Shown in pieces: positions 8,427 through 18,980 of a stretch of DNA of 64,000 bases (the first letter of the stretch is position 1; each line of letters starts with the position of its first letter). Where the stretch lies: assembly GCF_029953305.1 (NCBI RefSeq), contig NZ_JASBAN010000002.1, positions 21,234-85,233 on the forward strand, read 5' to 3'. Under the pieces are notes generated by a model that saw only the letters and a list, made by a program, of their open reading frames with translations, did no database searches and was not told the DNA's origin. The stretch comes from Commensalibacter nepenthis (lineage in GTDB: Bacteria; Pseudomonadota; Alphaproteobacteria; Acetobacterales; Acetobacteraceae). Position numbers and translations under genes: made by a program.

Positions 8427-10433
8427 ATGACTACTTATACTGTTTTGCCTGGTTCTCCTATCACTGGGCGTGTACTTGAAGATGGCGATATACAAAATAT
8501 CAACAGAAATGGAAGAACTACTGATACGGTAATTAATAGTGGTGGTATTGAGAACAATAATGGAGGAAGAACTCTAAACACTTCAGTGAATAATGGTGGT
8601 GTTCAAAATAACAATGCAGGTATTACTAGTAATACAAGTATTAATTTTGGTGGTGTTCAAAATAATCGAAATTCGGCTGTTGGTACTATAATTAATAATG
8701 GTGGTGTTCAAAATAATTATTCAGGTATTACTAGTAATACAACCATTAATAATGGTGGTGTTCAAATTATATCGGGTGGTCTCGCTAGTAATACAACCAT
8801 TAATAATGGTGGTGTTCAAAGTGTTTTGTATCCAGGAAAAGCCGCTTCTACTACTGTTGCTGGTGGAACAATGTATGTTGGCGATCATACTGTTGCGACT
8901 GACACAGTTGTTACTGCTGGTGGTAAAGTCTATGTTGGTACTTCTGCACAGCTTAATCGGTTTCAAGTTTCTAGTGGTGGCTATGTCTCTTTAGGAAGTG
9001 CGGGGCAATTAGGCCTTACTGATAATATTATTTATGCGGGTGGTTCTCTTGTATTAGGAAGCCCTGATAATCTAGGGACGGTGTACCTCGAGGGGGGGCA
9101 TTTAACAGTTTCTGGTCTTGAAAATGGGGGAGTTCTTACTACACGCATTCAAACGTTGGACCAAGACGAAAGCTATATTGAGTTTGTAGGTATTTATCCT
9201 AACGATGTGAAGTCTGTAGATTATGTGAATGCAGGTGGATCATCAACAAACAATAACGTTACCTTGACTTTAAATAATGGTGAAAAAATCACAATTACTG
9301 TTGCTGGTGCAAAAGAAACGGGGTATGAATTGGGTGTTGGACCTGATGGATATTTAACGTATAGTGCTTGTTTTTTGATGGGTACGTTAATTAGAACTGT
9401 TTGTGGAGAGGTTGCTGTTGAGGATATTTGTGTTGGGGATGAAGTATTGACCTTTGACTGGCAACAAGAAAAAGAGGTTGTGCGTAAAGTTCGTTGGGTT
9501 GGCCGGCAGAATATGACTGTAAAGACGTACTTGCCTGATGATGAAGCTGGTTATCCTGTGCGTGTATTAAAAGATGCTGTTTCCGAGGGTGTTCCTCATA
9601 AAGATTTGCTTGTAACGCCTGAACATTGTTTATTCTTTGAAGGTAAGTTTGTACCTGTTAGAATGTTAATTAATGGTATAAGCATTTATTATGATAAAGA
9701 AATAACAGAATATGACTATTTTCATATTGAAACAGAGGAACATTCTGTTATTTGGGCAAATGCTATGTTAACTGAAAGTTATCTTGACACGGGTAATCGT
9801 GGTCAATTTAAACAAAAAAAAGGCGATTTCTTTTTGTTTGCCCTTCCCACTAAATCTAATCAAATAAAAGATTGGAAAAAAGATGCTGCTGCGGAACTTA
9901 CTGTTGCACGTAATTATGTTGAACCTCTTTATCATCAATTAGTACAACGTGGTATATCCATGGGGTTGCCAATGGTTCAAACACAACAAACAGCGCTTAC
10001 TAATGATCCTAATTTGCATTTGATTACATCAACAGGGTTAGTAATTCAGCCTAAATCTAATCAAGAAGGTCGTTATTTTTTTGTAATTCCTGATAATATT
10101 GGTTATGTTTACCTTGTTTCTAGAACAAGTCGCCCAAGTGATGTTATTGGACCTTTCGTTGATGATCGTCGTCACTTAGGAGTGTTGGTTGGAGATATAC
10201 ATATCTTAACAAAAACTCAAATCATTCCTATTACTACCCATTTAGAACAACCAGAGTTACAAGGATGGGATATTATTGAGGATGAACCCTGTCGTTGGAC
10301 AAACGGAAAGGCATTATTAAATATAGAACAAAACTATCAACAACAATGTGTTTTGGTTGTTAATATTATTGCTTCTAATCATTATCGAATTGAAGAAGAT
10401 AAACAAGATTTGATTTTGTCGAAAATAGCTTAA
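8427..10433 (+). CDS. AIDA-like repeat protein with C-terminal Hint domain (smaller paralogue)
   Basis: 668 aa from the ATG that follows AAAGGG. Residues about 25-145 hold tandem repeats of the type NTTINNGGVQ, as in AIDA-like passenger domains that form a beta-solenoid. Residues about 150-310 continue as a degenerating solenoid. A Hint_2-type domain begins at ACFLMGTLIRT (candidate nucleophile Cys315), with downstream landmarks VTPEHCLFFEGKFVPVRML and SYLDTGNR. The tail has RTSRPSDVIGPFVDDRRHLG and EPCRWTNGKA. No Sec signal, lipobox or beta-barrel is visible, so the export route is unclear. A longer paralogue lies at 47111. Acetobacteraceae genomes carry such proteins; their function is not established. 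Confidence 0.85.
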   Translation: MTTYTVLPGSPITGRVLEDGDIQNINRNGRTTDTVINSGGIENNNGGRTLNTSVNNGGVQNNNAGITSNTSINFGGVQNNRNSAVGTIINNGGVQNNYSGITSNTTINNGGVQIISGGLASNTTINNGGVQSVLYPGKAASTTVAGGTMYVGDHTVATDTVVTAGGKVYVGTSAQLNRFQVSSGGYVSLGSAGQLGLTDNIIYAGGSLVLGSPDNLGTVYLEGGHLTVSGLENGGVLTTRIQTLDQDESYIEFVGIYPNDVKSVDYVNAGGSSTNNNVTLTLNNGEKITITVAGAKETGYELGVGPDGYLTYSACFLMGTLIRTVCGEVAVEDICVGDEVLTFDWQQEKEVVRKVRWVGRQNMTVKTYLPDDEAGYPVRVLKDAVSEGVPHKDLLVTPEHCLFFEGKFVPVRMLINGISIYYDKEITEYDYFHIETEEHSVIWANAMLTESYLDTGNRGQFKQKKGDFFLFALPTKSNQIKDWKKDAAAELTVARNYVEPLYHQLVQRGISMGLPMVQTQQTALTNDPNLHLITSTGLVIQPKSNQEGRYFFVIPDNIGYVYLVSRTSRPSDVIGPFVDDRRHLGVLVGDIHILTKTQIIPITTHLEQPELQGWDIIEDEPCRWTNGKALLNIEQNYQQQCVLVVNIIASNHYRIEEDKQDLILSKIA

Positions 10434-10435
10434 AA

Positions 10436-10471
10436 AATTGTCTGCGACAAAGAGTCTTGTCGCAGACAATT
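10436..10471. terminator. Strong hairpin after the Hint gene
   Basis: A perfect 15-bp stem (AATTGTCTGCGACAA and its complement) around a 6-base loop begins 2 bases after the Hint stop codon. On the minus strand the stem is followed by a run of T, so it best fits an intrinsic terminator in that direction. On the plus strand the tail is only moderately T-rich. The stem carries TGCGACAA and TTGTCGCA, the inner parts of the IS6 ends found in this window. Confidence 0.65.
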
Positions 10472-10499
10472 ACTTAATATATGATTAATCATAAAAGTC

Positions 10500-10940
10500 G
10501 TCTTATCGCAAATGTTGAACTGATATGTAATTAGCCATAAAGATAGCTAGTTTAGACCACTATTATGTTATTTAATCCGAAGATATTTTGGATGAGGTTT
10601 CTTTGTTTGTTGATCGTCCATTTTCCTTTAAAGCCCAGAATTTTTTGAGCCAGAGGATTGCTTCATATCCTTTAATTGTTTTTCTTGCTGTACGAACAGA
10701 CTGAAAACAGGCATTTTTTGGAATAACTCTTCTATATTTCGATAACTTAAGGAATAGCGTAAATACCAGTTGATCGCTTGGATAATCATCAATCCATTAA
10801 AGTGACGACCTTTAAAATCATCTTTATATCTTAATATAAGCTTGCTATAGATAATAATAGACATAAATATTTCCTAAATATAAATAGTCAACCTCATATC
10901 TATAAAAAACTTTCCTTCACTCTATATTTGCGACATAACC
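10500..10940 (-). mobile_element. Internally deleted IS6-family derivative
   Basis: A fossil of about 440 bp with both outer ends (TCTTATCGCAAATGTTGAA near 10502 and TTTGCGACATAACC near 10927-10940). The transposase N-terminus is intact up to RNIEELFQK and then joins out of frame to the C-terminal part, giving a 78-aa open frame at 10628-10864. The catalytic centre is deleted, so it cannot transpose on its own. Its size and ends make it a non-autonomous element that an intact copy might mobilise. Confidence 0.8.
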
Positions 10941-11135
10941 CTCACAATTGCTTAATAAAACGATATTGATATTCAAAATATCTGATGACCTATATAATTT
11001 AGCGGATATCTTGTATATAAGTATCGAGATATTTTTAGTTTCAAAAGCACATTGCCCGTGCATTATTTACTTATCATTTTTGTAAAATATAACTATATGT
11101 TTACTAAATATAATATCGAGTAGAAAGACATATTA
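10941..11135. other. hutC leader region
   Basis: No gene is seen between the IS6 derivative and hutC. It contains the CTTGTATATAAGTA element at 11010-11023, which recurs in front of hutU, and otherwise AT-rich sequence likely to hold the hutC promoter. Confidence 0.5.
11010..11023. promoter_or_regulatory. Candidate HutC operator upstream of hutC
   Basis: CTTGTATATAAGTA, closely matching TTGTATATATAAGTA at 11940-11954 in front of hutU. HutC repressors of other bacteria bind inverted TTGTAT/ATACAA-type sites. Position upstream of the regulator would allow autoregulation. Assigned by similarity of the two sites only. Confidence 0.45.
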
Positions 11136-11867
11136 ATGCCCTCCTCTGAATTTCATACTGACCCTGCTCCGTTATATTTAAAAACTAAGCAAATGATTAT
11201 CAACAAGATTCAATCTGGAGAATGGTATTATAACTTTAAAATACCTTCTGAAGCAGAATTGGTAAAACATCTATCTATCAGTCGTATGACGATCAATCGT
11301 GCCATGCGCGAATTAATGTCAGAGGGATATTTAATACGAATACAAGGGGTTGGCAGTTTTGTTGCCAAACAAAAAGGACAATCAGCACTCTTTAAAGTTG
11401 AAAATATTGCTGATGAAATCCAACAAAGAGGACGAAGCCACTCAAGTCAAGTGATTATCATGGAAACCATCGATCTTAACGACGCTGAATCTTCTATTAA
11501 AAGGTTGGATTTTCAACAAGGCACCCCTATTTATCATTCTTTAATCGTGCATTACGAAGATAAAATTCCCGTTCAAATAGAAGAACGATATGTCAACGCA
11601 GAAATAGTTCCAGAATATATATTACAAGATTTTACCAAACAAACCCCTAACAAATATTTAAATCATGTTGCCCCTGCAACAGAGGGGGAACATATTGTAG
11701 AAGCCGTTCTGGCTGATAAACAAGAATGTTCTTTGTTAAATATCAATCCCAAAGATCCTTGTTTGTTGATTTATAGACGCACTTGGTCTAATGCAATCAT
11801 TATATCCAACACAAAGCTGATTTATCCAGGATCAAGATATCAATTAAAAGGAAAGTTTGGATTGTAA
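11136..11867 (+). CDS. hutC: Histidine utilisation repressor HutC (GntR/UTRA)
   Basis: 243-aa GntR-family repressor. The winged helix-turn-helix is at about residues 15-78 (SGEWYYNFKIPSEAELVKHLSISRMTINRAMRELMSEGYLIRIQGVGSFVA). A UTRA effector domain follows at about 100-235, with the conserved Y-x-x-N-x-x-x-x-P segment (ERYVNAEIVPEY) and the terminal SRYQLKGKFG. In characterised bacteria HutC is released from hut promoters by urocanate. It is the first gene of the hut cluster, in the same direction as hutU with a 122-bp gap holding a candidate operator, which supports the assignment. Confidence 0.92.
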   Translation: MPSSEFHTDPAPLYLKTKQMIINKIQSGEWYYNFKIPSEAELVKHLSISRMTINRAMRELMSEGYLIRIQGVGSFVAKQKGQSALFKVENIADEIQQRGRSHSSQVIIMETIDLNDAESSIKRLDFQQGTPIYHSLIVHYEDKIPVQIEERYVNAEIVPEYILQDFTKQTPNKYLNHVAPATEGEHIVEAVLADKQECSLLNINPKDPCLLIYRRTWSNAIIISNTKLIYPGSRYQLKGKFGL

Positions 11868-11939
11868 CTCAAATCAATCACTATGGATAATTTTTGATAA
11901 TAAAAATTTGATTTGCCATCATAATATTTTTCTCTTAAG

Positions 11940-11973
11940 TTGTATATATAAGTACATACAAGCACATACAAGT
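11940..11973. promoter_or_regulatory. Candidate HutC operator upstream of hutU
   Basis: Contains an imperfect palindrome beginning TTGTAT and ending ATACAA (11940-11962) plus a second copy of ACATACAAG (11954-11962 and 11964-11972) spaced 10 bp, one helical turn. It lies just upstream of the hutU ribosome binding site (AAGGGG), where repressor binding would block transcription of the catabolic genes. Confidence 0.5.
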
Positions 11974-11989
11974 TAAGGGGTAAAGAACA

Positions 11990-13657
11990 ATGAGCACCAA
12001 TTTATTTCGTGATGTTATTATCAAAGCACCAACAGGAACTCAATTAACTGCTAAAAGTTGGCTAACTGAAGCCCCTTTGCGTATGTTAATGAATAATCTT
12101 GATCCTGATGTTGCTGAAAATCCTAAAGAATTAGTAGTATATGGTGGTATTGGTAGAGCCGCACGAAACTGGGAATGTTTTGATAAAATCGTTGCTGTTC
12201 TTAAAGAGCTTAATGAAGATGAAACCCTGTTAATTCAATCGGGCAAACCTGTTGGTGTTTTTAAAACACATCGTAATGCCCCTCGTGTACTCATTGCAAA
12301 TTCAAACCTTGTTCCGCATTGGGCAACATGGAAACATTTTAATGAGCTTGATGCCAAAGGACTGATGATGTATGGACAAATGACTGCTGGCAGCTGGATT
12401 TACATTGGCAGCCAGGGAATTGTTCAAGGAACCTATGAAACCTTTGTTGAGGCAGGTCGCCAACATTATCAAGGCAATTTAAAAGGGAAATGGATTTTAA
12501 CCGCTGGACTTGGGGGTATGGGTGGGGCTCAACCTCTTGCGGCAACGTTTGCTGGTGCATGTTCTTTAACAATTGAATGTCAGCAAAATAGTATTGATTT
12601 TCGCCTGAGAACAAAATATGTCGATGAACAAGCCGTTGATCTGGATGATGCATTAAATCGTATTCAAAAATATACGCATGAAGGCAAAGCCGTTTCCATT
12701 GCCCTATGTGGCAATGCTGCCGATATATTACCCCAATTGGTTCGTCGTAATATTCGACCTGATATGGTCACAGATCAAACCAGCGCTCATGATCCTTTAA
12801 ATGGCTATTTACCTAAAAATTGGACATGGGAAGAATATCGAAAAGAAGCGAAAACAAATCCCGATAAAGTCATCAAAGCAGCTAAACAATCTATGGCAGA
12901 TCATGTCAAAGCCATGCTTGCATTTCAGAAAATGGGAATTCCGACGTTTGATTATGGTAATAATATTCGGCAAATGGCTTTTGAAGAAGGCGTTCAAAAC
13001 GCATTTGATTTTCCAGGATTTGTGCCTGCTTATATTCGCCCTTTATTTTGTCAAGGTATTGGACCGTTTCGTTGGGTTGCTTTGTCTGGAGATCCAAAAG
13101 ATATTTATAAAACAGACGCAAAAGTAAAAGAGCTTATTCCCGATGATGAACATTTACATCATTGGCTGGATATGGCCAAAGAAAGAATCCGTTTCCAAGG
13201 GCTACCCGCACGTATTTGTTGGGTCGGCTTGGGATTGCGTGCAAAATTAGGATTAGCCTTTAATGAAATGGTTCGTTCTGGTGAGGTCAGCGCACCGATT
13301 GTTATTGGGCGTGACCATCTGGATTCCGGATCTGTTGCCAGTCCCAATCGAGAAACGGAATCTATGTGCGACGGCAGCGATGCTGTCTCTGACTGGCCAT
13401 TATTAAATGCCTTATTAAATACGGCTGGCGGTGCAACATGGGTTTCTTTGCATCATGGCGGGGGTGTGGGTATGGGATTCTCTCAACATTCAGGTGTTGT
13501 TATTGTTTGTGATGGCACGGATGAAGCAGCGGAAAGAATTGCACGAGTATTACATAACGATCCTGCAACAGGGGTAATGCGCCATGCAGATGCTGGCTAC
13601 GAAATTGCGATTAAATGTGCAAAAGAAAAAAACTTAAACCTACCCATGGTTAAATAA
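11990..13657 (+). CDS. hutU: Urocanate hydratase
   Basis: 555 aa, the normal length for urocanase. It converts urocanate to 4-imidazolone-5-propionate using tightly bound NAD as an electrophile. Family landmarks: [15 protein letters not shown] near the N-terminus, the nucleotide-binding [17 protein letters not shown] at about residue 177, and the C-terminal [29 protein letters not shown] segment with the active-site Cys. The [15 protein letters not shown] segment follows. The start is fixed by AAGGGG 7 bases upstream. First structural gene of the hut operon; hutH follows after 36 bases. Confidence 0.97.
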   Translation: MSTNLFRDVIIKAPTGTQLTAKSWLTEAPLRMLMNNLDPDVAENPKELVVYGGIGRAARNWECFDKIVAVLKELNEDETLLIQSGKPVGVFKTHRNAPRVLIANSNLVPHWATWKHFNELDAKGLMMYGQMTAGSWIYIGSQGIVQGTYETFVEAGRQHYQGNLKGKWILTAGLGGMGGAQPLAATFAGACSLTIECQQNSIDFRLRTKYVDEQAVDLDDALNRIQKYTHEGKAVSIALCGNAADILPQLVRRNIRPDMVTDQTSAHDPLNGYLPKNWTWEEYRKEAKTNPDKVIKAAKQSMADHVKAMLAFQKMGIPTFDYGNNIRQMAFEEGVQNAFDFPGFVPAYIRPLFCQGIGPFRWVALSGDPKDIYKTDAKVKELIPDDEHLHHWLDMAKERIRFQGLPARICWVGLGLRAKLGLAFNEMVRSGEVSAPIVIGRDHLDSGSVASPNRETESMCDGSDAVSDWPLLNALLNTAGGATWVSLHHGGGVGMGFSQHSGVVIVCDGTDEAAERIARVLHNDPATGVMRHADAGYEIAIKCAKEKNLNLPMVK

Positions 13658-13693
13658 TTTTATCAATCCATTTAAATAGCTTAGGAAATTTTA

Positions 13694-15229
13694 ATGAAAA
13701 CAATTGTTCTTTCTCCAGGAAATCTTAATTTATCAGAATTACGACATTGCTATGAAAACCCAGTTAAAATTGAATTAAATCAAACAGCCCATGACCTTAT
13801 TCAAAAAAGCGTTGATTGTGTCAATAATATTACCAATACTCCTGACGCTGTTGCCTATGGGATTAATACAGGTTTTGGATTATTGGCCAGCCAACGCATT
13901 CCCAAACAAGATTTGCAAAAGCTACAACGATCCTTAGTTCTGTCCCACGCTGCAGGTGTTGGGAAAAATTTAGACGATAACCTTGTGCGTATGATTATGA
14001 TTTTAAAAATCAATAGCCTTTCCAGAGGTTTTTCAGGCATTCGCTTAAAGGTTATACAAGGATTGATTGATTTATTAAATGCTGAAATTTATCCTTGTAT
14101 TCCTGAAAAAGGATCAGTTGGCGCGTCTGGAGATTTAGCCCCTTTGGCTCATATGAGCTTGGTATTAATTGGTGAAGGAACCGCAACCTATCAAGGGAAC
14201 ATCCTTTCTGGACAAGAAGCTCTAGCCAAAGCCAATTTAAAACCTATTATTTTAGAGGCAAAAGAAGGGTTGGCTCTTTTAAACGGTACACAAGTTTCAA
14301 CTGCTTTTGCTTTAAAAGGGCTGTTCGATGCCGAGGATTTATTTGCCACAGCCATCGGATGTGGTGCATTAAATGTCGAAACGTCCTTGGGATCAAGAAA
14401 ACCTTTTGATCCTCGTGTTCATGAAATCAGAGGGCATAAAGGGCAAATTCTAGCAGCCCAATGCTATCGCCATGTGTTAGGCGAAACAAGCGAAATCGCA
14501 CAATCACATGAAAATTGCATCAAAGTCCAAGACCCTTATTCTTTACGTTGCCAACCACAAGTCATGGGAGCATGCCTAACACAATTATTAAACGCTGCTG
14601 ATATTTTATTAACGGAATCAAATGCCGTTTCTGATAATCCATTAATTTTTACCGATAATGGGGATATTATCTCAGGTGGGAATTTCCATGCAGAACCCGT
14701 TGCCATGGCAGCCGATAATATTGCATTGGCTTATGCAGAAATGGCAGCTTTGGCAGAGCGTCGAATTTCATTATTAATGGATACCCATATGTCCCAACTT
14801 CCTCCATTTTTAGTCAAGGATGCTGGGGTAAATTCTGGATTTATGATCGCACAGGTTACCGCTGCCGCATTAGCCAGTCAGATTAAAACTTTGGCCATGC
14901 CATCCAGTGTAGACAGCTCGCCAACCTCTGCAAATCAAGAAGATCATGTATCTATGGCACCCAATGCAGGACGTAGATTATGGGAAATGGCCGAAAATTT
15001 GCGATATATCCTAGCCATCGAATGGTTATCTGTATGTCAAGGATTGGATTTCAGGACAGGATTAAAGACAACATCTATTCTTGAAAATCTAAGAAATAAA
15101 TTACGTGAACATGTTTCGCATTATGAACAAGACCGTTTTTTTGCTCCAGATATCGAAAGAGCAAACCAATTAATTGCTGAAAGAGTGTTTTCTGTTATTT
15201 TACCACAGAATATTTTTGCAAGCTATTAA
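13694..15229 (+). CDS. hutH: Histidine ammonia-lyase
   Basis: 511 aa, usual for bacterial HAL. The Ala144-Ser145-Gly146 triad in [15 protein letters not shown] cyclises to the MIO prosthetic group that removes ammonia from L-histidine to give trans-urocanate. YGINTGFG at about residue 55 carries the catalytic Tyr, and the [15 protein letters not shown] and [14 protein letters not shown] segments are also intact. It lies 36 bases downstream of hutU and 28 bases before the permease start, so co-transcription is expected. Confidence 0.97.
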   Translation: MKTIVLSPGNLNLSELRHCYENPVKIELNQTAHDLIQKSVDCVNNITNTPDAVAYGINTGFGLLASQRIPKQDLQKLQRSLVLSHAAGVGKNLDDNLVRMIMILKINSLSRGFSGIRLKVIQGLIDLLNAEIYPCIPEKGSVGASGDLAPLAHMSLVLIGEGTATYQGNILSGQEALAKANLKPIILEAKEGLALLNGTQVSTAFALKGLFDAEDLFATAIGCGALNVETSLGSRKPFDPRVHEIRGHKGQILAAQCYRHVLGETSEIAQSHENCIKVQDPYSLRCQPQVMGACLTQLLNAADILLTESNAVSDNPLIFTDNGDIISGGNFHAEPVAMAADNIALAYAEMAALAERRISLLMDTHMSQLPPFLVKDAGVNSGFMIAQVTAAALASQIKTLAMPSSVDSSPTSANQEDHVSMAPNAGRRLWEMAENLRYILAIEWLSVCQGLDFRTGLKTTSILENLRNKLREHVSHYEQDRFFAPDIERANQLIAERVFSVILPQNIFASY

Positions 15230-15257
15230 TTTACATTTCCTCCAAAGGAGTCTTGTA

Positions 15258-16628
15258 TTGACACAACATGAATTAAAAAAAGGGCTAAGTAAACGGCATA
15301 TTTTTTTCATTGCACTTGGTTCAGCAATAGGCACGGGTCTTTTTTACGGTTCCGCATCAGCAATTAACCTTGCTGGTCCAAGTGTTTTATTTGCGTATTG
15401 TATCGCAGGGGCAGCTGTTTTTATGGTAATGCGTGCATTAGGTGAAATGGCACTGCAACACCCATCGGCTGGATCTTTTGGGTATTACGCAACACATTTT
15501 ATCAGTCCTTTGGCGGGTTTTGTTACAGGATGGACATATGTTTTTGAAATGGCTTTGGTGTGCTTAACAGACATCACTGCCTTTGCTGGTTACATGGATT
15601 TTTGGTACTCGGGTGTTTCATCATGGGTTTGGGCGTTAGGAATTACCCTAATTATTACGGGAATAAACCTAGCGGCGGTTAAAATTTTTGGTGAATTAGA
15701 ATTTTGGTTGTCCGCTATTAAAGTTCTTGCAATTGTTGCAATGATTGTTGCGGGTTCTGTTATTTTAATTTTTGGGTTCCAATATTCGCACCATGCTTCT
15801 GTAGGACTACATAATTTATGGAGCAATGGCGGATGGATGCCAAATGGTTGGTTTGGGTTTATTGCATGTTTCAGCGTCGTTGTGTTTGCCTTTGGAGGCA
15901 TTGAAATTATTGGCTTAACGGCTATTGAAACCAAAGATGCAGATAGAAATATACCTAAATCCATCAACACCATTCCCATGCGAATTTTACTCTTTTATCT
16001 TATGACGTTAACCATATTAATGTCTATTTATCCTTGGGATAAAATTGGTTTAGATGGCAGCCCATTCGTTACGATATTTAACAGTATCGGGATTAAATCC
16101 GCTGCCAATATTTTGAATATTGTTTGTATCACCGCAGCCATTTCCGCCATCAATAGTGATATGTATGGTGCAAGCCGAATGATGTATGGACTGGCACAAA
16201 AAGGAAGCGCACTAAAACAGCTTAACTATCTTTCTAAAAATGGAACACCAATCAGTGCCGTTTTAATCATGTTTTTGGTCCTCATTATAGGCGTTGTCCT
16301 CAATTATTTCTATCATGAAGGGTTATTCTTTTTCATTGCAGCCATGGCAACATTTGCAACTGTTTTAGTATGGCTGATGATTTTACTTTCACAATTTTGT
16401 ATGCGAATGAAATTAACCAAAGAAGAGGTTAAAAACCTTAAATATCCTGTACCATTCTGGCCTATTGCCCCTATCCTAACGATATTCTTTATGATGTTTG
16501 TGATCGTTGTGGTTGGTATCATTCCAGAAACGCGTGTTGCTCTTTATATCGGAATGGGATGGGTAGCCTGGTTAGTTGGATGTTATTACATAATCAAAAT
16601 ATTATATAAAAAGAACGCATCTATATAA
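15258..16628 (+). CDS. APC-superfamily amino acid permease (probable histidine importer)
   Basis: 456 aa from a TTG start (first residues [15 protein letters not shown]) preceded by AAAGGAG 7 bases upstream. A longer frame starts inside hutH but lacks a ribosome binding site. About 12 membrane helices are predicted. The early [30 protein letters not shown] motif identifies the AAT family, which includes the histidine and proline permeases HutT and ProY. Position between hutH and hutG makes histidine, or possibly urocanate, the likely substrate. It should supply the pathway from the periplasm by proton symport. Confidence 0.85.
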   Translation: MTQHELKKGLSKRHIFFIALGSAIGTGLFYGSASAINLAGPSVLFAYCIAGAAVFMVMRALGEMALQHPSAGSFGYYATHFISPLAGFVTGWTYVFEMALVCLTDITAFAGYMDFWYSGVSSWVWALGITLIITGINLAAVKIFGELEFWLSAIKVLAIVAMIVAGSVILIFGFQYSHHASVGLHNLWSNGGWMPNGWFGFIACFSVVVFAFGGIEIIGLTAIETKDADRNIPKSINTIPMRILLFYLMTLTILMSIYPWDKIGLDGSPFVTIFNSIGIKSAANILNIVCITAAISAINSDMYGASRMMYGLAQKGSALKQLNYLSKNGTPISAVLIMFLVLIIGVVLNYFYHEGLFFFIAAMATFATVLVWLMILLSQFCMRMKLTKEEVKNLKYPVPFWPIAPILTIFFMMFVIVVVGIIPETRVALYIGMGWVAWLVGCYYIIKILYKKNASI

Positions 16629-16663
16629 TCTATTGATAATTATTTTTCTTAAAAGGAATAAAG

Positions 16664-17620
16664 ATGGCACATCATTTTTGGAAAGCAACAGAAAAAAATA
16701 TTTGGAGTGGGCGCAATGATCGGGAGGAAGGCCCCTCTGCGTTACGACTATTTCAAATTATAAAGGTGGCCAAAAATTTCTTACCAAACCATTATTTACA
16801 TCATATTGCATTCATGGGGTTTATGTGTGATGAAGGTGTTCGATTAAACAAAGGCAGAGTGGGGGCTGCCAATGCCCCCGATATCTTACGTAAATCTTTG
16901 GGGAATTTAGCCGCTCATACAATTCATCAAATTGTTGATTTTGGAAATATTCTTTTCAACCAAGATTTAAATACCAGCCAACAATATTTGGCACAATCAA
17001 TTAAAGAATGTCAAAATCTAGAATTAAAAACTTTAGTTTTGGGAGGGGGGCATGAGACCGCTTATGGGCATGGACTTGGGATCTACCAAAGTCATATCGG
17101 AAAAAAAATTGGTATTATCAATTTTGATGCACATTTAGATTTACGCAACTCCTCTACAACCTCTTCTGGCACACCGTTTAAACAGCTGGCACATTTTTGC
17201 CAACAGCAAGATATTGAATTTAACTATCTATGTATCGGTGCCAGCTTGGCATCAAATACGCAATCCCTCTTGGAAACAGCTCATAAATTAAATGTACATA
17301 TTATCTGGGATACAGAATGTCATTTTAATCGTTTAGATTTTATCCAAAAGCAATTACACGATTTTATAAAAGCCGTTGATATAATTTATTTAACCATTGA
17401 TTTAGACGTTTTACCCTTGAGTATTATGAGCGCTGTTTCAGCCCCAGCAGCCTATGGGGTAGATTTATCTATTTTATTAACCCTTGCCGAAGAAATAAAA
17501 GCAACAAACAAGTTAAAAGCCGTTGATTTTGTTGAATTTAATCCAGATTTAGACAAAGATGGGTTATGTGCAAGAGTAGCAGCACGATTTATTTGGCAAA
17601 TCTTGTTTAACTGGAAATAA
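16664..17620 (+). CDS. hutG: Formimidoylglutamase
   Basis: 318-aa ureohydrolase (arginase/agmatinase fold) that hydrolyses N-formimidoyl-L-glutamate to glutamate and formamide. The binuclear manganese site is visible as GGGHETAYGH (His), NFDAHLDLR (Asp-x-His-x-Asp) and TIDLDVLP (Asp-x-Asp). Its presence, and the absence of a hutF-like gene, point to the one-step formamide branch of the pathway. AAGGAA precedes the ATG, and hutI starts 10 bases after its stop. Confidence 0.95.
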   Translation: MAHHFWKATEKNIWSGRNDREEGPSALRLFQIIKVAKNFLPNHYLHHIAFMGFMCDEGVRLNKGRVGAANAPDILRKSLGNLAAHTIHQIVDFGNILFNQDLNTSQQYLAQSIKECQNLELKTLVLGGGHETAYGHGLGIYQSHIGKKIGIINFDAHLDLRNSSTTSSGTPFKQLAHFCQQQDIEFNYLCIGASLASNTQSLLETAHKLNVHIIWDTECHFNRLDFIQKQLHDFIKAVDIIYLTIDLDVLPLSIMSAVSAPAAYGVDLSILLTLAEEIKATNKLKAVDFVEFNPDLDKDGLCARVAARFIWQILFNWK

Positions 17621-17630
17621 GGAATAAACC

Positions 17631-18842
17631 ATGAAAACTTTATGGAAAGATCTACATGCGATTACAATGCGAGATGGTCGATATAACATTATTGAAGATG
17701 CCGCTATCTTGACAGAAGATGGTCTAATTATTTGGATTGGAAAAGCGCACGAAGTCCCTGATAGTGATGCCCAACAAATCAGTTTGAATTATTGGTGGGT
17801 TACCCCTGGATTGATTGATTGCCATACACATCTTGTGTTTGCAGGTAGTCGCAGCGCAGAATTTGAAGAAAGACTTCACGGTATCAGCTATAGTGAAATC
17901 GCAGCCAAAGGAGGTGGAATCATCAGCACAGTAAATGCAACACGTCAAGCGACAGAACAAGAGTTGCTAAAACTGGCTTTAAAACGCATCGAATTCTTAA
18001 TGAAAGACGGTGTTACCGCTATCGAAATTAAATCTGGATATGGATTAGATTTAAACAGTGAAAGAAAGATATTAACCGTTATTCAAAAGCTGAAAACACT
18101 ATTACCCATTACTATTAAAGCTACTTGTTTAGCAGCTCATGATATTCCAATAGAATATAAAAATCGATCGGACGAATATATTGATTATATTTGTGATGTA
18201 ATGTTACCTTTATTTGCTTCTGAAAATCTGATTGATGCTGTGGATGCATTTTGTGAGCATATTGCATTCTCCCCTCAACAAGTAGAAAAGGTTTTTCGTA
18301 AGGCACAGAAATTAAATTTACCTATTAAAATACATGCCGAACAACTTTCCTCTTTACATGGATCCTCACTAGCAGCCAAATATCACGGATTATCCGCCGA
18401 TCATTTGGAATATATGACCGAGCAAGACGTTATTGCAATGGCTCAATCTGATACAGTCGCTGTATTATTGCCTGGAGCCTTTTATATGTTACGAGAGAAA
18501 CAACTCCCCCCTATTCCGTCACTGCGTCAACATCACGTTAAAATAGCCCTATCTACAGATTTAAACCCAGGAACTTCTCCCATGCTCTCGGCAAGGTTGT
18601 TGTTAAACATGGCTTGTACTCTGTTTAAAATGACCCCAGAAGAAGCTTTGGCTGGTGTAACAATCAATGCTGCACATGCATTAGCACTAAACCATCAGCA
18701 TGGGAGCTTAGAGCAAAAAAAAATAGCCAATTTCGTAGCTTGGGATATCACACATCCAGCCGACTTAGCTTATTGGTTAGGAGGACAAATCAAAAATAAA
18801 ATAATTGTAAATGGGAAAATTCTAGATGTAAAAGAAAAGTAA
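17631..18842 (+). CDS. hutI: Imidazolonepropionase
   Basis: 403-aa amidohydrolase-superfamily enzyme that opens the imidazolone ring to formimidoylglutamate. The metal-binding [16 protein letters not shown] is at about residue 65, followed by [31 protein letters not shown] with a further metal His, and [13 protein letters not shown] near the C-terminus with the metal-binding Asp. Full length. Last gene of the hut operon; the convergent rep gene ends 138 bases downstream. No clear terminator hairpin was seen in that gap. Confidence 0.96.
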   Translation: MKTLWKDLHAITMRDGRYNIIEDAAILTEDGLIIWIGKAHEVPDSDAQQISLNYWWVTPGLIDCHTHLVFAGSRSAEFEERLHGISYSEIAAKGGGIISTVNATRQATEQELLKLALKRIEFLMKDGVTAIEIKSGYGLDLNSERKILTVIQKLKTLLPITIKATCLAAHDIPIEYKNRSDEYIDYICDVMLPLFASENLIDAVDAFCEHIAFSPQQVEKVFRKAQKLNLPIKIHAEQLSSLHGSSLAAKYHGLSADHLEYMTEQDVIAMAQSDTVAVLLPGAFYMLREKQLPPIPSLRQHHVKIALSTDLNPGTSPMLSARLLLNMACTLFKMTPEEALAGVTINAAHALALNHQHGSLEQKKIANFVAWDITHPADLAYWLGGQIKNKIIVNGKILDVKEK

Positions 18843-18953
18843 TATTTCACGAAATACCGTTGATACAACTTATAATTTTGATATACAACTTTCTCGATTA
18901 AAGTAAATTAATTTTCTCTTATTTACTTTTTATATCCAATGATTTTTGTCATT

Positions 18954-18975
18954 AATGGTCGAAAAATGGTGTTAT
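18954..18975. repeat. Lone degenerate iteron downstream of rep
   Basis: A single 22-bp copy of the iteron found at 19732-19819, differing at a few positions but retaining the core GGTCGAAAAATGGTGT. It lies just beyond the 3' end of rep, about 760 bp from the array. It could be an extra Rep-binding site used for handcuffing or control, or a relic. Confidence 0.7.
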
Positions 18976-18980
18976 ATGAA

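Noticed and set aside
8550..8840. Regularly spaced direct repeats suggesting a CRISPR-like array
   Set aside because: They are the coding repeats NTTINNGGVQ of an AIDA-like protein, in frame, with no unique spacers of constant length and no cas genes.
12339..12653. Open frame of 104 codons opposite hutU
   Set aside because: It lies entirely within a highly conserved enzyme gene, with no start signals or recognisable motifs.
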